Notes: a model not told the origin generated them from the sequence alone. Shown: positions 52,250 to 61,088, numbered from the stretch's first letter. The stretch is 64,000 bases of DNA from DYGA01 sp964540695 (GCA_964540695.1 CAZINS010000003.1:10734-74733); one strand, 5' to 3'. A program made the numbers and translations.

Positions 52250-52376
52250 AAATAACTCCTTTGAATTTTGAATGATATGGTTAATTTAATTTATTTTTAA
52301 TGAACTCCTGTAAATTTTTTACAAGATTTGAAGTAATATCATATTATTATAAATATGTCAATAGTATCTAATTAAA

Positions 52377-52397
52377 AAAAACCTTTTTAAAGGTTTT
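52377..52397 (-). terminator. Intrinsic terminator of infB-rbfA
   Basis: A stem AAAACCTTT / AAAGGTTTT, short loop, followed by T-run on the minus strand. Confidence 0.75.
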
Positions 52398-52434
52398 AAT
52401 AAATATTACTAATAATAGTCTAACTAACTATTTT

Positions 52435-52770
52435 TTAACTAATATTATCTAAAATCTGATTTACTTCATTTTCCAACTGCATACCTTCATCAATTCTAAA
52501 TTTAATCTTTGGTACAAATTTGAGAACTAACTTTTTATCCAAAAGTTTTTGTAAATGATAAACATTTTTTTCTAACCGTTGTAAAATGTTTTCAGTTTGG
52601 CTATCAGGAAGAACAGTAACAAAAATATCAGCATGCTCCAAAGAAGACGAAACTTCTACCCGACTAATTGTCAACAGGGTACCTTGAGGAAATTCAAATT
52701 CGGTATGCAAAATTTCTCCCAATTCTTTTTGCACCAAGCTATTTACTTGTTCTTGGCGACGAGAAGACAT
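52435..52770 (-). CDS. rbfA: Ribosome-binding factor A
   Basis: 111 residues of the RbfA KH-like fold: RRQEQVNSLVQKELGEIL at the start and LEHADIFVTVLP, KLVLKFVPKIKFRIDEGM. It helps mature the 16S rRNA 5' end. It lies 3 bp after infB, a classic order. Confidence 0.96.
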   Translation of the reverse strand: MSSRRQEQVNSLVQKELGEILHTEFEFPQGTLLTISRVEVSSSLEHADIFVTVLPDSQTENILQRLEKNVYHLQKLLDKKLVLKFVPKIKFRIDEGMQLENEVNQILDNIS

Positions 52771-52773
52771 ATA

Positions 52774-54774
52774 TTAGTTTTTAACTAAATTTAATTTTTG
52801 TTTTACTTTAGTTTCCACAAAAAATTCTAATTCATCTTCTGGTTGTAGAATCATGCTACCACTATATTCTAAACCACACTCACTACCTGATAATACTTTA
52901 TTCATTTGTTCTGGGCCAACTCGCAGCTGTTGTACTTGTCCTTCACCAACTATTTTGCCCTCACGCCAAACTATCAATTTTGCTCCTGTTACTATCTCTC
53001 CGGTCAATACTTTTACACCCACAATCATTTTTTGTTTATGCCCACGAAATATAGCCAATACTTTACCCTTCCCTTTAATTTCACGATTCAATATCGGGTC
53101 TAATAAATCTTCTAATTTTTCAGCCACGTCTTCCAATAACTTATAAATCACTTGATAAAGTTTAATATCTATTTTTTTCTCTTTAGCTACTTCATAAGCT
53201 TGAGGAGTGGCACTAACATTAAAACCATAAATATATGCTTTGGTACTTTCTGCTCTGACTACATCAACTTCAGTAATATTTCCCAAACCTTTATAAATAA
53301 TATTTACCATCACCTGTTTACCATTATATTTCTTTAATGATTGAGCTACTGCCTCCAAAGAACCAGCTACATCAGCTTTCAATAAAATATTATATTTTTT
53401 TACTTTACTCTTTTTTTCATCTTCTGACTGTTTGCCTTTAAAATCAGATGGTTGATATTTCTTTCCATCTAATTGTCGGCGTAATAATTTAAAATCAACT
53501 CCGGCTTCCAAAATTTCACCAACTACCGGGACTCGTTCCAAACCAATTATCCGCACTGGCGTAGAAGGAGTAGCAGCATCAATTTTTTTACCTTGATAAT
53601 CCTGCATATTTCTAATTTTTCCTAGAACATTACCTACCTGTACGTGATCACCAATATGTAAAGTGCCACTATGTAAAAGTACTGTGGCTACTGCGCCAGT
53701 ACCTTTGTCTAAATGTGATTCAATAATTGTCCCGGCGGCAGGACTGTCATATTCAGCTTTAATTTGTTCTTGATTTAAATCAGCTGTCAGTAAAACCATC
53801 TCTAAAAGTTCACTAATGTTGGTTCCGTCTTTTGCCGATACTGGCACACAAATAACATTACCACCCCAATCTTCGGGCATTAAATTTATTTCAGCTAATT
53901 CTTTTTTTATTTTTTCTACATCAGCTTCAGGTTTATCAACTTTATTCATCGCTACAATCATTGGCAGTCCAGCATCTTGTATCATCTTAATAGCTTCGAT
54001 TGTTTGTGGTTGAATACCGCTATCAGCCGCTACTACTAAAATTGCGATATCTGCTACATTGGCACCTCTGGAACGCATTGCGGAAAAAGCTTCATGACCA
54101 GGTGTATCAATAAAAGTAATCATACGATCATTTTTTACAACTTGATAGGCGCCAATATGCTGAGTAATACCGCCGGCTTCACTAGCCATTACATTTGCCT
54201 CTCTAATAGTATCAAGTAGTTTAGTTTTACCATGGTCAACATGTCCCATAACCACCACAATCGGTGGTCTGGCAGCCAATTTATCTGACTGACGAGTACG
54301 TATCTGTTTTAACTTATCTTGAATAGCTTGCTGTTCTTTTTCACCTAAAATATTTTCTTCTATTAAAATTGTTTTATAACCCAAACTTTCTGCCACTATA
54401 GTGGTAATTTCAAAATCAACTTTTTCTGATAAAGAAGCCATGATGCCATGCTTCATCAATTCAGTAATCATAACCGGTGCTGATAAATGTAGACGCTCAG
54501 CTAAATCACGAACAGAAATCAACTGTGGTACCTTAATTACTCTATCAGACTTATTATCAACTGCTTGATCGGTAATTTCATCTTCTATAATTTGATATTT
54601 TTGTTCTAATTGTAGTCTCTTTTTTTCTTCATTCCATTTTGCCACAATTCTTTCAGCCATATCATCTGGTACTTTAATTGCTTTCATGCCAATATCAAAA
54701 CCGAGCTCAGGTAATTTTTCTTTAAGCTCATGAGTTGGTACTTTTAGTTTTCTAGCGAGTTCGGTAAGATTCAT
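52774..54774 (-). CDS. infB: Translation initiation factor IF-2
   Basis: 666 residues: two short IF2_N helix modules (about 1-130), G domain with GHVDHGKTKLLDTI, DTPGHEAF, NKVDKPEA, then domains II-IV. It brings fMet-tRNA to the 30S P site. Shorter N-terminus than E. coli IF-2 (890 aa), as in reduced genomes. nusA is not upstream, so the usual nusA-infB-rbfA group is broken. Confidence 0.97.
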   Translation of the reverse strand: MNLTELARKLKVPTHELKEKLPELGFDIGMKAIKVPDDMAERIVAKWNEEKKRLQLEQKYQIIEDEITDQAVDNKSDRVIKVPQLISVRDLAERLHLSAPVMITELMKHGIMASLSEKVDFEITTIVAESLGYKTILIEENILGEKEQQAIQDKLKQIRTRQSDKLAARPPIVVVMGHVDHGKTKLLDTIREANVMASEAGGITQHIGAYQVVKNDRMITFIDTPGHEAFSAMRSRGANVADIAILVVAADSGIQPQTIEAIKMIQDAGLPMIVAMNKVDKPEADVEKIKKELAEINLMPEDWGGNVICVPVSAKDGTNISELLEMVLLTADLNQEQIKAEYDSPAAGTIIESHLDKGTGAVATVLLHSGTLHIGDHVQVGNVLGKIRNMQDYQGKKIDAATPSTPVRIIGLERVPVVGEILEAGVDFKLLRRQLDGKKYQPSDFKGKQSEDEKKSKVKKYNILLKADVAGSLEAVAQSLKKYNGKQVMVNIIYKGLGNITEVDVVRAESTKAYIYGFNVSATPQAYEVAKEKKIDIKLYQVIYKLLEDVAEKLEDLLDPILNREIKGKGKVLAIFRGHKQKMIVGVKVLTGEIVTGAKLIVWREGKIVGEGQVQQLRVGPEQMNKVLSGSECGLEYSGSMILQPEDELEFFVETKVKQKLNLVKN

Positions 54775-54929
54775 ATTTTTATAACTGTTTAAATTTACTT
54801 AAAAAAGCTTGATTTGTCAATAAAAATAATATTTTAAATTAATAATCTTGACACCTTGACCTAAACAGAGTAGTATGTTTTAATTGTTTGTTTAGTTATA
54901 AACAAGAAGTTTGAGGTATTTTACATCTT

Positions 54930-56072
54930 ATGTTAAATGAGCAACAACAAATTTTAGAACAGATAAATAGAGCTAAGGAAATACTTATTACCTGTAAACA
55001 ACACTATTCGGGCGACAGTTTGGCGTCAATTTTAGCTTGGCAACAAATATTTAAAAAAATGGGCAAGAATGCTACAGCCGTAATTAGTAATTTTACACCA
55101 CCCAGTATGTACGAATTTTTACCAGAAATTAGCCAAATTAAATCCGAATTATTACATTTAAAAAAATTTAATATTATTGTTAAGACTACCCAAACCCCAA
55201 TTGAAGAATTGAGTTACGATAAAACTGATCAAGCCATCTTAATTTCCTTAACACCAAAATTTGGCATTTACTCTGACAAAGATATTTCTTTCCAATCCTC
55301 AAATTATAAATATGATTTAATTTTTGTTTTAGATAGTCCTGATTTAGAGTCAATTGGTCAAATATATGAAAAACAAACTGATTTTTTTTATCATACCCCG
55401 ATTATAAATATAGATCATTCTCCTGGCAATGAATATTTTGGACAAATAAATATTGTTGATTTAACCGCTACCGCTACTAGTGAAGTTACATTTTCATTAC
55501 TAAAAGCTTTAGGCGAAGAATTACTTGATGAAACCTTAGCTACTTATATATATACAGGCATGACAGAAAAAACAAAAAGTTTTAAAAATAATAACGTCAC
55601 ACCTAATACTTTAAATATTGCTTCACAATTAATTCAAGCTGGAGCAGATAGAGAAAAAATTGTTACTTATCTTTATCGCACTAAATCCATACATACTCTA
55701 AAACTGTGGGGTCGGGCATTAGCTAAACTACAATTAGATTCTAAACTTAAACTTGCTTGGACCAGTTTAAATAAAATGGATTTTGCCAAAACAGGAGCCA
55801 GACAAGAAAATTTGCAAGGTTTGGTAGAGGAAATTATTACTGAAGCACCACAAGCTGAGGTAGTATTAATTTTTTCTTACCAAGATGATAAAACAATTAA
55901 TGTACAACTACACACCAACTATAAATATAATGCCATGGGACTTTTAAAAAAATACTCCCCCGAAGGAAATAAAATTTGGGCTAAAGCCAAGATTGAGAGC
56001 GATCAACCAGAAAACAGCATAACCGAAATAATTGATGATATTAAGCAATCTTTAGAAAAGATAGCGCGTTAA
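54930..56072 (+). CDS. Degenerate DHH-family (NrnA-like) paralog
   Basis: 380 residues aligned with NrnA through LILDSPDLESIG, NIDHSPGNEYFGQINIVDLTATAT, IYTGMTEKTKSF and LKLWGRALAKL, but the DHH (DHS here), DGD (SGDSLAS) and DTG (TEKT) metal sites are lost, and the DHHA1 GGGH end is absent. So it is probably an inactive, repurposed paralog of the NrnA-like enzyme at 49333. Possible roles are binding nucleotides or regulating. Starts after a 155-bp gap opposite infB. Confidence 0.8.
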   Translation: MLNEQQQILEQINRAKEILITCKQHYSGDSLASILAWQQIFKKMGKNATAVISNFTPPSMYEFLPEISQIKSELLHLKKFNIIVKTTQTPIEELSYDKTDQAILISLTPKFGIYSDKDISFQSSNYKYDLIFVLDSPDLESIGQIYEKQTDFFYHTPIINIDHSPGNEYFGQINIVDLTATATSEVTFSLLKALGEELLDETLATYIYTGMTEKTKSFKNNNVTPNTLNIASQLIQAGADREKIVTYLYRTKSIHTLKLWGRALAKLQLDSKLKLAWTSLNKMDFAKTGARQENLQGLVEEIITEAPQAEVVLIFSYQDDKTINVQLHTNYKYNAMGLLKKYSPEGNKIWAKAKIESDQPENSITEIIDDIKQSLEKIAR

Positions 56073-56094
56073 TGTTTATCAATCAATTTTCTTT

Positions 56095-56103
56095 TGGTAT
56101 AAT
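56095..56103 (+). promoter_or_regulatory. Extended -10 promoter of the tRNA cluster
   Basis: TTGGTATAAT holds TGGTATAAT, an extended -10, about 80 bp before tRNA-Ile. Confidence 0.5.
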
Positions 56104-56185
56104 AGTTAAGCCCTTTTATATTTATAAATTTTACCAATATATTTTACTTTCCCCCACAATCCGCTGTCACCATCAATTCAATCTT

Positions 56186-56262
56186 GCGCGTATAGCTCAG
56201 TTGGTTAGAGCACCACTCTTATAAAGTGGGGGTCGATGGTTCAAATCCATCTACGCGCACCA
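56186..56262 (+). tRNA. tRNA-Ile (TAT)
   Basis: 77 nt with acceptor GCGCGTA/TACGCGC, D-arm GCTC...GAGC, anticodon stem CCACT/AGTGG with loop CTTATAA (anticodon TAT), T-arm GATGG-TTCAAAT-CCATC and CCA. Reads AUA directly; most bacteria instead use a CAT anticodon with lysidine. Confidence 0.93.
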
Positions 56263-56284
56263 CTTAATTAGTAAAATATTATTT

Positions 56285-56361
56285 GGACGCGTAGCTCAGT
56301 TGGTTAGAGCGCCACATTGACATTGTGGAGGTCAGAGGTTCAACTCCTCTCGCGTCCACCA
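56285..56361 (+). tRNA. tRNA-Val (GAC)
   Basis: 77 nt with acceptor GGACGCG/CGCGTCC, anticodon loop TTGACAT (anticodon GAC), T-arm GAGG-TTCAACT-CCTC and CCA. It follows tRNA-Ile by 22 bp. Confidence 0.93.
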
Positions 56362-56390
56362 TTTAAGAAATAACTAATAATAATAAAAAT

Positions 56391-56552
56391 ATGAGTGAAA
56401 ATTTTTTTAAAAAACTATTTGAAACAAAAAAAGAAAATGACAAATTAGAGGAACACGATACCACTATTGAAGAAAATCAACATGAATTCAATAAAAGATT
56501 GGAAGAAAAAGAAAATAATTCTTTAGAAAAAGAAGTAACGCCGGAAAATTAA
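56391..56552 (+). CDS. Small hydrophilic charged peptide, 53 aa
   Basis: ATG 56391 to TAA 56552: MSENFFKKLFE..., rich in Lys, Glu and Asn, no membrane segment, coiled-coil tendency. No strong Shine-Dalgarno, but a strong terminator follows at once, which supports expression. Function unknown. Confidence 0.5.
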   Translation: MSENFFKKLFETKKENDKLEEHDTTIEENQHEFNKRLEEKENNSLEKEVTPEN

Positions 56553-56567
56553 TAATTAAACTTGTTT

Positions 56568-56597
56568 TAGCCCGCCATACAGGCGGGCTAATTTTTT
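56568..56597 (+). terminator. Intrinsic terminator
   Basis: A 9-bp stem TAGCCCGCC / GGCGGGCTA with ATACA loop and T-run. Confidence 0.9.
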
Positions 56598-56611
56598 GCT
56601 ATAATTAATCT

Positions 56612-57514
56612 ATGTTAATCACCTTTTCACAAACAAGCAAACAAAGACTCGATAAATTTTTAACAGAAAATTTTCCTGAACTTTCTCGTGCTTATTGGCA
56701 AAAACAGATTAAAAAAAACAGTGTTCTGGTTAACAAACATACTGTTACTCCTCACCATTTTTTAAAAAATGGAGACATAATTGATATTAATTCTACTACC
56801 GAAGAAATAACTCCCCTGAAAAAACAGTTGCTTAAAATCATTGCCGAAAATAAAGATTTTCTTATTATCAATAAACCAGCTGGTCTGACTGTCCATCGCG
56901 CACATACTACTAGCACCGAATATACTTTAGCCGATTTATTATTAGCTCAATTACCTGAATTAAAAAATGTAGGCGAACATTCACTTAGACCGGGGATAGT
57001 TCATCGTTTAGATAAAGAGGTTTCAGGCATAATGGTGGTGGCAAAAAACAATGAGATGTTTTGGCATTTAAAAAAGCAGTTCCAAGACAGGCAAATAAAG
57101 AAAATCTATCTGGGCATGGTCTATGGACAAATGCCGGAAAAATTAGGCCAAATTGATTTTAAAATAACTCGTTCCTCACGCAGTGGTAAAATGGTGGCCC
57201 GACCAAATAGTCAGGTCGGGAAAGAAGCAAATACTGAATATGAAGTTATCAAAGATAACCAACATTATTCCTATTTAAAAATAACACCTCACACTGGTCG
57301 TACTCATCAAATCAGATTACACCTGGCAGCACTAGGACATCCTTTACTTGGTGAATATTTACATATTCCAAAAAAACTAAAACGGTTCAAAAATATTGAT
57401 AGGATATTTTTACATGCTTATACTTTAGGTTTTAAAGACTTAACTAACAATTGGCAAGAATATAAAATCCCTCTGCCAGCCGATCTTAAAAAAATATTAA
57501 ATTCATTACTATGA
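56612..57514 (+). CDS. rluD: RluA-family 23S rRNA pseudouridine synthase
   Basis: 300 residues: N-terminal S4 domain (about 1-70), then the RluA core with INKPAGLTVHRA, catalytic Asp in VHRLDKEVSG, and TGRTHQIRLHLAALGHPLLG. RluD (H69) and RluC-type activity cannot be separated by sequence alone, so the symbol is tentative. It overlaps the cmk-like gene by 4 bp (ATGA). Confidence 0.9.
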   Translation: MLITFSQTSKQRLDKFLTENFPELSRAYWQKQIKKNSVLVNKHTVTPHHFLKNGDIIDINSTTEEITPLKKQLLKIIAENKDFLIINKPAGLTVHRAHTTSTEYTLADLLLAQLPELKNVGEHSLRPGIVHRLDKEVSGIMVVAKNNEMFWHLKKQFQDRQIKKIYLGMVYGQMPEKLGQIDFKITRSSRSGKMVARPNSQVGKEANTEYEVIKDNQHYSYLKITPHTGRTHQIRLHLAALGHPLLGEYLHIPKKLKRFKNIDRIFLHAYTLGFKDLTNNWQEYKIPLPADLKKILNSLL

Positions 57515-58074
57515 TTATTACCATCAATGGTTATCCTGGTTCAGGAAAAACTACCATAGCCAAACGACTAGCTGATACTCTGGGATACAAACATTTTTAT
57601 ATGGGGAAAATTCGTCGTGAAGCTGCAAAAAAAAGAGGTATGACTTTAGCAGAATATAATGCTTTTGGAGAAACAAACCCTATTACCGACAATGAGGTTG
57701 ATGAATTGGTTAAAAAACTTGGCAAAAGTGAAGATAATCTAGTAGTTGAAAGTCGTACTGGGTGGTATTTAATTCCTCATTCTATTAAAATTTTTATAAC
57801 CGTTGATCCATTAGTTGGCGCCGAAAGAGTATTTAAAGAATTACAATCAACTACCCATAGAAATGAGGATAAGGAATTAAAAAATATTGATGAAGTTTTA
57901 AGTAGTCACCAAAAACGTATGACTAGTGACCAATTACGTTATCAAAAATATTATAATATAGATTATGCTGCTCCAGAAAATTTTGATTTTATTATTGATA
58001 CAACTAAACTGACACCAGATGAAGTATTTAATAAAACAATGTTATTTATAAAGCAAAAAATATCAAATCCTTGA
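57511..58074 (+). CDS. cmk: Cytidylate kinase, archaeal/short type (or AAA_18 kinase)
   Basis: 187 residues. P-loop GYPGSGKTTIAKRLA, LID-like GYKHFYMGKIRREAAKKRGM and VVESRTGWY resemble short CMP kinases (TIGR02173 type) rather than bacterial Cmk. It phosphorylates CMP/dCMP. Stop codon TGA. Translationally coupled to rluD. Generic AAA_18 kinase is the alternative. Confidence 0.8.
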   Translation: MIITINGYPGSGKTTIAKRLADTLGYKHFYMGKIRREAAKKRGMTLAEYNAFGETNPITDNEVDELVKKLGKSEDNLVVESRTGWYLIPHSIKIFITVDPLVGAERVFKELQSTTHRNEDKELKNIDEVLSSHQKRMTSDQLRYQKYYNIDYAAPENFDFIIDTTKLTPDEVFNKTMLFIKQKISNP

Positions 58075-58154
58075 CAGAAACGGACTTTTAAGATAAATTT
58101 TATAAAGTCCTAAAACTATTGTTTGGGATTTTTCATTTGTTAACTACATTATTT

Positions 58155-58502
58155 ATGACCACCAAAACTAATATCGAAGCAAATAAACCAGTTAAACTTG
58201 AACCGGGTTTAACTGTTAAAATTTCTCAAAAAGTAAAAGAGCTCAATACTAAAGGTGAAGAAAAAGAAAGAATCCAAATCTTTGAAGGTATGATTATTGG
58301 TATAAAAAAACCAAACTCAAAAACAGGAACTTTTACAGTAAGAAAAGAATCATCTGGCGTGGGTGTAGAAAAAGTACTACCCATTCACTCACCTCTGATT
58401 ACAAAAATAGAAGTGGTTAAAAAAGCTAAAATTAGAAAAGCTAAGCTTTATTATACTAGAACTAGTAGTAAAAAACTTAAAGATAAAAAGATAAGCAATT
58501 AG
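58155..58502 (+). CDS. rplS: 50S ribosomal protein L19
   Basis: 115 residues: VKLEPGLTVKISQKV, ERIQIFEGMIIGIK and GVGVEKVLPIHSPLITKIEVV are diagnostic. A TTG start at 58119 would add 12 hydrophobic residues foreign to L19, so ATG 58155 is taken. Near the interface of the 50S subunit. Followed by tRNA-Leu 32 bp later. Confidence 0.96.
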   Translation: MTTKTNIEANKPVKLEPGLTVKISQKVKELNTKGEEKERIQIFEGMIIGIKKPNSKTGTFTVRKESSGVGVEKVLPIHSPLITKIEVVKKAKIRKAKLYYTRTSSKKLKDKKISN

Positions 58503-58534
58503 TTTTTATAAAATATTAAAAATTTCAACCATGA

Positions 58535-58620
58535 GCCCAGATGGTGGAATTGGTATACACACTAGGTTGAGGGCCTAGCCCGGTAACGGGGTGAGGGTTC
58601 GAGTCCCTCTCTGGGCACCA
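58535..58620 (+). tRNA. tRNA-Leu (GAG)
   Basis: 86 nt class II tRNA with acceptor GCCCAGA/TCTGGGC, anticodon loop TTGAGGG (anticodon GAG), long variable arm (CCCGGTAACGGG) and CCA. Confidence 0.94.
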
Positions 58621-58738
58621 AAAATAGTATCTAGAATTAAGAAGTAAGAATTAGGTATAAAATTTAGAAAGATTAACTTAGTTATTTACTCAATCCGATT
58701 CGCTATTAAACAAATAAAGATAAATTCTATAACTTTGG

Positions 58739-58815
58739 GGGTTTGTAGCTCAGTTGGTTAGAGCGCCTCGTTTACACCGAGGAGGTCAGAGGTTCGACTC
58801 CTCTCAAACCCACCA
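58739..58815 (+). tRNA. tRNA-Val (TAC)
   Basis: 77 nt with acceptor GGGTTTG/CAAACCC, anticodon stem CCTCG/CGAGG with loop TTTACAC (anticodon TAC) and CCA. U34 makes it a possible Elp3 substrate. Confidence 0.94.
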
Positions 58816-58898
58816 TTCTTATAAAATATTGTGTGCTCGTAACTGGTTATATTTTTTAAAAATATTATTAAAATTATTTATAAATAACTAACAATTAT

Positions 58899-59156
58899 AT
58901 GGGTAAAATTATTGTTGGTCTAATTATGGTTATCATAGGATTTTTTTTAGTTTGGAAAACAGCTTGGTTGGTCAATAACTTTGGTCGTATACAATGGTTT
59001 GAACTACATCTTCATACCATGGGCGGATCATGGCTAGCTTACAAATTATTTGGTATTTTATTTATAATTGCCGGTTTATTGGTCATGACCAATCTCCACC
59101 AACAAGCAGCAACAGCTATACTAACTCCTTTATTTGGTCGCGGCCTAGTCCAATAG
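58899..59156 (+). CDS. Two-helix small membrane protein
   Basis: 85 residues with helices at about 4-22 and 45-65 separated by a basic loop. No family. Between tRNA-Val and tRNA-Ala, so it is probably cotranscribed with them. Confidence 0.65.
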   Translation: MGKIIVGLIMVIIGFFLVWKTAWLVNNFGRIQWFELHLHTMGGSWLAYKLFGILFIIAGLLVMTNLHQQAATAILTPLFGRGLVQ

Positions 59157-59165
59157 CAATTAAAG

Positions 59166-59241
59166 GGGCCCGTAGCTTAGTTGGTAGAGCGCCTGCTTTG
59201 CAAGCAGGAGGTCAGGAGTTCGAATCTCCTCGGGTCCACCA
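59166..59241 (+). tRNA. tRNA-Ala (TGC)
   Basis: 76 nt with acceptor GGGCCCG/CGGGTCC, anticodon stem CCTGC/GCAGG with loop TTTGCAA (anticodon TGC), T-arm AGGAG-TTCGAAT-CTCCT and CCA. Confidence 0.95.
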
Positions 59242-59359
59242 AAATTTTTTATTTTATTAAAAATAAAAAATCAATCATCATAAAAAAGAATTTTTAAATT
59301 CTTTTTTATTTTTTTATTAAAAAGTTTTCCACACTTCCTTTTACTTGACGAGTAAAAAG

Positions 59360-59368
59360 TGGTATAAT
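59360..59368 (+). promoter_or_regulatory. Extended -10 promoter of the lysine-rich peptide gene
   Basis: TGGTATAAT (59360-59368); the expected transcript has a leader of about 85-118 nt. Confidence 0.55.
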
Positions 59369-59461
59369 AAATATGAAATTATTTATTTTAAATAATTTTA
59401 ATTCGAAAAATTATATAATTATTTCTAATAAATAAATTTTTAATATTAATTGAGGTGCTAC

Positions 59462-59539
59462 ATGCCTCATAATCCAAGGGAGGAGGTGACACTATGGCAA
59501 AAAAGAAAGTTAAAAAAGCTGCAAAAAAGAAGGTGGTAA
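59462..59539 (+). CDS. Overlapping 25-aa ORF with its own Shine-Dalgarno
   Basis: MPHNPREEVTLWQKRKLKKL..., starting at ATG 59462 after GAGGTG, and running in another frame over the lysine-rich peptide start. May act as a translated leader. The product may not be functional. Confidence 0.35.
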   Translation: MPHNPREEVTLWQKRKLKKLQKRRW

Positions 59540-59589
59540 AAAAGAAAGCTGCTCCAAAAAAGAAAGTAGCAAAAAAGAAAAAGAGATAA
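59494..59589 (+). CDS. Histone H1-like lysine-rich peptide, 31 aa
   Basis: MAKKKVKKAAKKKVVKKKAA... is about 60 percent Lys, with Ala, Val and a Pro kink, like histone H1 tails. A near-perfect GGGAGGAGGTG precedes ATG 59494, plus its own promoter and terminator. Likely binds DNA or rRNA; a nucleoid or ribosome-associated role is inferred. Confidence 0.7.
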   Translation: MAKKKVKKAAKKKVVKKKAAPKKKVAKKKKR

Positions 59590-59605
59590 ATTTTCACACT
59601 TCACT

Positions 59606-59637
59606 AAAAACCCCACTACCTAATGTGCGGGTTTTTA
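59606..59637 (+). terminator. Intrinsic terminator
   Basis: A stem AAAAACCC(C)AC / GTGCGGGTTTTT, slightly bulged, with an ACCTAAT-type loop. Confidence 0.75.
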
Positions 59638-59716
59638 GTTTAATTAAATTTAATTTATTGAGTTTAAATATTAAATTATTGTAAATTTAATTTAATTTAT
59701 TTTATGCTAATACTAG

Positions 59717-60988
59717 CTAAAATAAAAGTTTTTGCTTCGGTTTTGCTACCAGTTTTTCTTGTTCAGAAAATATTTTAACTTCTCCATATTGCCCATCAAA
59801 ACCAGGATTAATAAATAGTTTTCCTGTTCTCACTCTTTCAATACCGAGAGGTAATAGTGGAGAATATTTTTTTAAATTGACTAATTCTTCATTTGATAAA
59901 TTTATTAATACATCAAATTCAGAACCATACTCATTGATAATATCAAAATAAATTTTTTGTACTTTTTTTGATTGCCTATTGGTAATTGAAAGACATTCGG
60001 CAATTATTTTATCTAACTCCACCATTTTTTTAAAACCAGGCCTTGCTGGGGTAAGGTAACCATAACTACGGTCAGCCAACTCTTCTACACGATACTGTAC
60101 TCCAATAGTTAAAGGCTTCTTACATTTAGAACAAATACCTTTATTTTTTTTTGTATCTTGGGGAGAAAAAACTATATGACAATCACTGTGACCATCGAAA
60201 TGGTAACGGCCTTCTTCAGGATAAAATTCAATCGTATATAAAAATTTATCAATATCTTTTTGTTTTAGTATCCTAATTAGTTCTTGGTAAGATAAATCTT
60301 GAGGATTAATTTCAAACACATTAGACTCGCGTCCTATATTTTTTAGTGAATGTGAATCAGAATTAGATATCAATATGTATTGATCAAGCGCTGAGACTTG
60401 ATAATTCATCAACGGATCCGAAGATAGCCCCGTTTCTAAGGCAAAAATATACTTACTCATATCACCATAACACTCAACTACACTATCAAAGCCTGATTTT
60501 GAGCCAAAAATAGAAAACCAAGGCGTCCAGATATGGGCAGGTATTATTTCTATTTGTTCATTGACTGATTTGGCTAACTCTAAAAAATCCCGGTCAGACA
60601 TACCTAGTATTGGTCGACCGTCAGAGTGTAAATTTATACCACACGCTAATAATTTTTTATTTAATTTTTTAACTGCATCGATGTTTGGTGCCAGAACTAT
60701 ATTGTGTACTCGTCTGGTTTTTTCACCTTTTTTATAAATAAAAGATAACTCAGTTGTAAAAATAAAAAAAATTTCCTGACTACTGTTTTTTAAAGTATAA
60801 AATCCGTTGCCATTATCTCGCAATTTTTCTTCACACTCTTTTAACCAAACTGGGTGAGTAAAATCAGCAATCGTCAATAAGTTGACACCTTTAAACTTAC
60901 CCCACTTAACTAAATTTTCCAAAGTCAAATCAGGCGAGCAAGCTCTGGAAAAACGTGAATGGTTGTGAATATCAGCTACAATACGCAT
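59717..60988 (-). CDS. Endonuclease Q (PHP-domain deaminated-DNA endonuclease)
   Basis: 423 residues. PHP fold with HNHSRFSRACSPDLTLENLV, IADFTHPVW, DGRPILGMSD, PAHIWTPWFSIFG, and SNSDSHSLKNIGRE. A zinc pair CSKCKKP, then EELADRSYG, LDKIIAECL and LINLSNEELV correspond to EndoQ (TIGR00375). EndoQ nicks 5' of uracil, hypoxanthine and xanthine in DNA. It is best known in Thermococcales and some bacteria. It ends QKLLF, fitting a QxxLF clamp-binding tail. Length matches archaeal EndoQ. Confidence 0.88.
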   Translation of the reverse strand: MRIVADIHNHSRFSRACSPDLTLENLVKWGKFKGVNLLTIADFTHPVWLKECEEKLRDNGNGFYTLKNSSQEIFFIFTTELSFIYKKGEKTRRVHNIVLAPNIDAVKKLNKKLLACGINLHSDGRPILGMSDRDFLELAKSVNEQIEIIPAHIWTPWFSIFGSKSGFDSVVECYGDMSKYIFALETGLSSDPLMNYQVSALDQYILISNSDSHSLKNIGRESNVFEINPQDLSYQELIRILKQKDIDKFLYTIEFYPEEGRYHFDGHSDCHIVFSPQDTKKNKGICSKCKKPLTIGVQYRVEELADRSYGYLTPARPGFKKMVELDKIIAECLSITNRQSKKVQKIYFDIINEYGSEFDVLINLSNEELVNLKKYSPLLPLGIERVRTGKLFINPGFDGQYGEVKIFSEQEKLVAKPKQKLLF

Positions 60989-61033
60989 ATTATTATGTTG
61001 TCATATTTTTATGACAAAAACAACTTTATATAT

Positions 61034-61062
61034 TTGACAAGTATTCATATCTAAAATAAAAT
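61034..61062 (+). promoter_or_regulatory. Promoter of gene 61089-61292
   Basis: TTGACA (61034-61039), 17-bp spacer, TAAAAT (61057-61062). Confidence 0.65.
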
Positions 61063-61088
61063 TATTTAACAAATTTAAGGAGGATTAA

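Noticed and set aside
59388..59597. Minus-strand Phe-rich ORF over the lysine-rich peptide
   Set aside because: It is the antisense shadow of a Lys-rich reading frame (AAA/AAG read as Phe/Leu).
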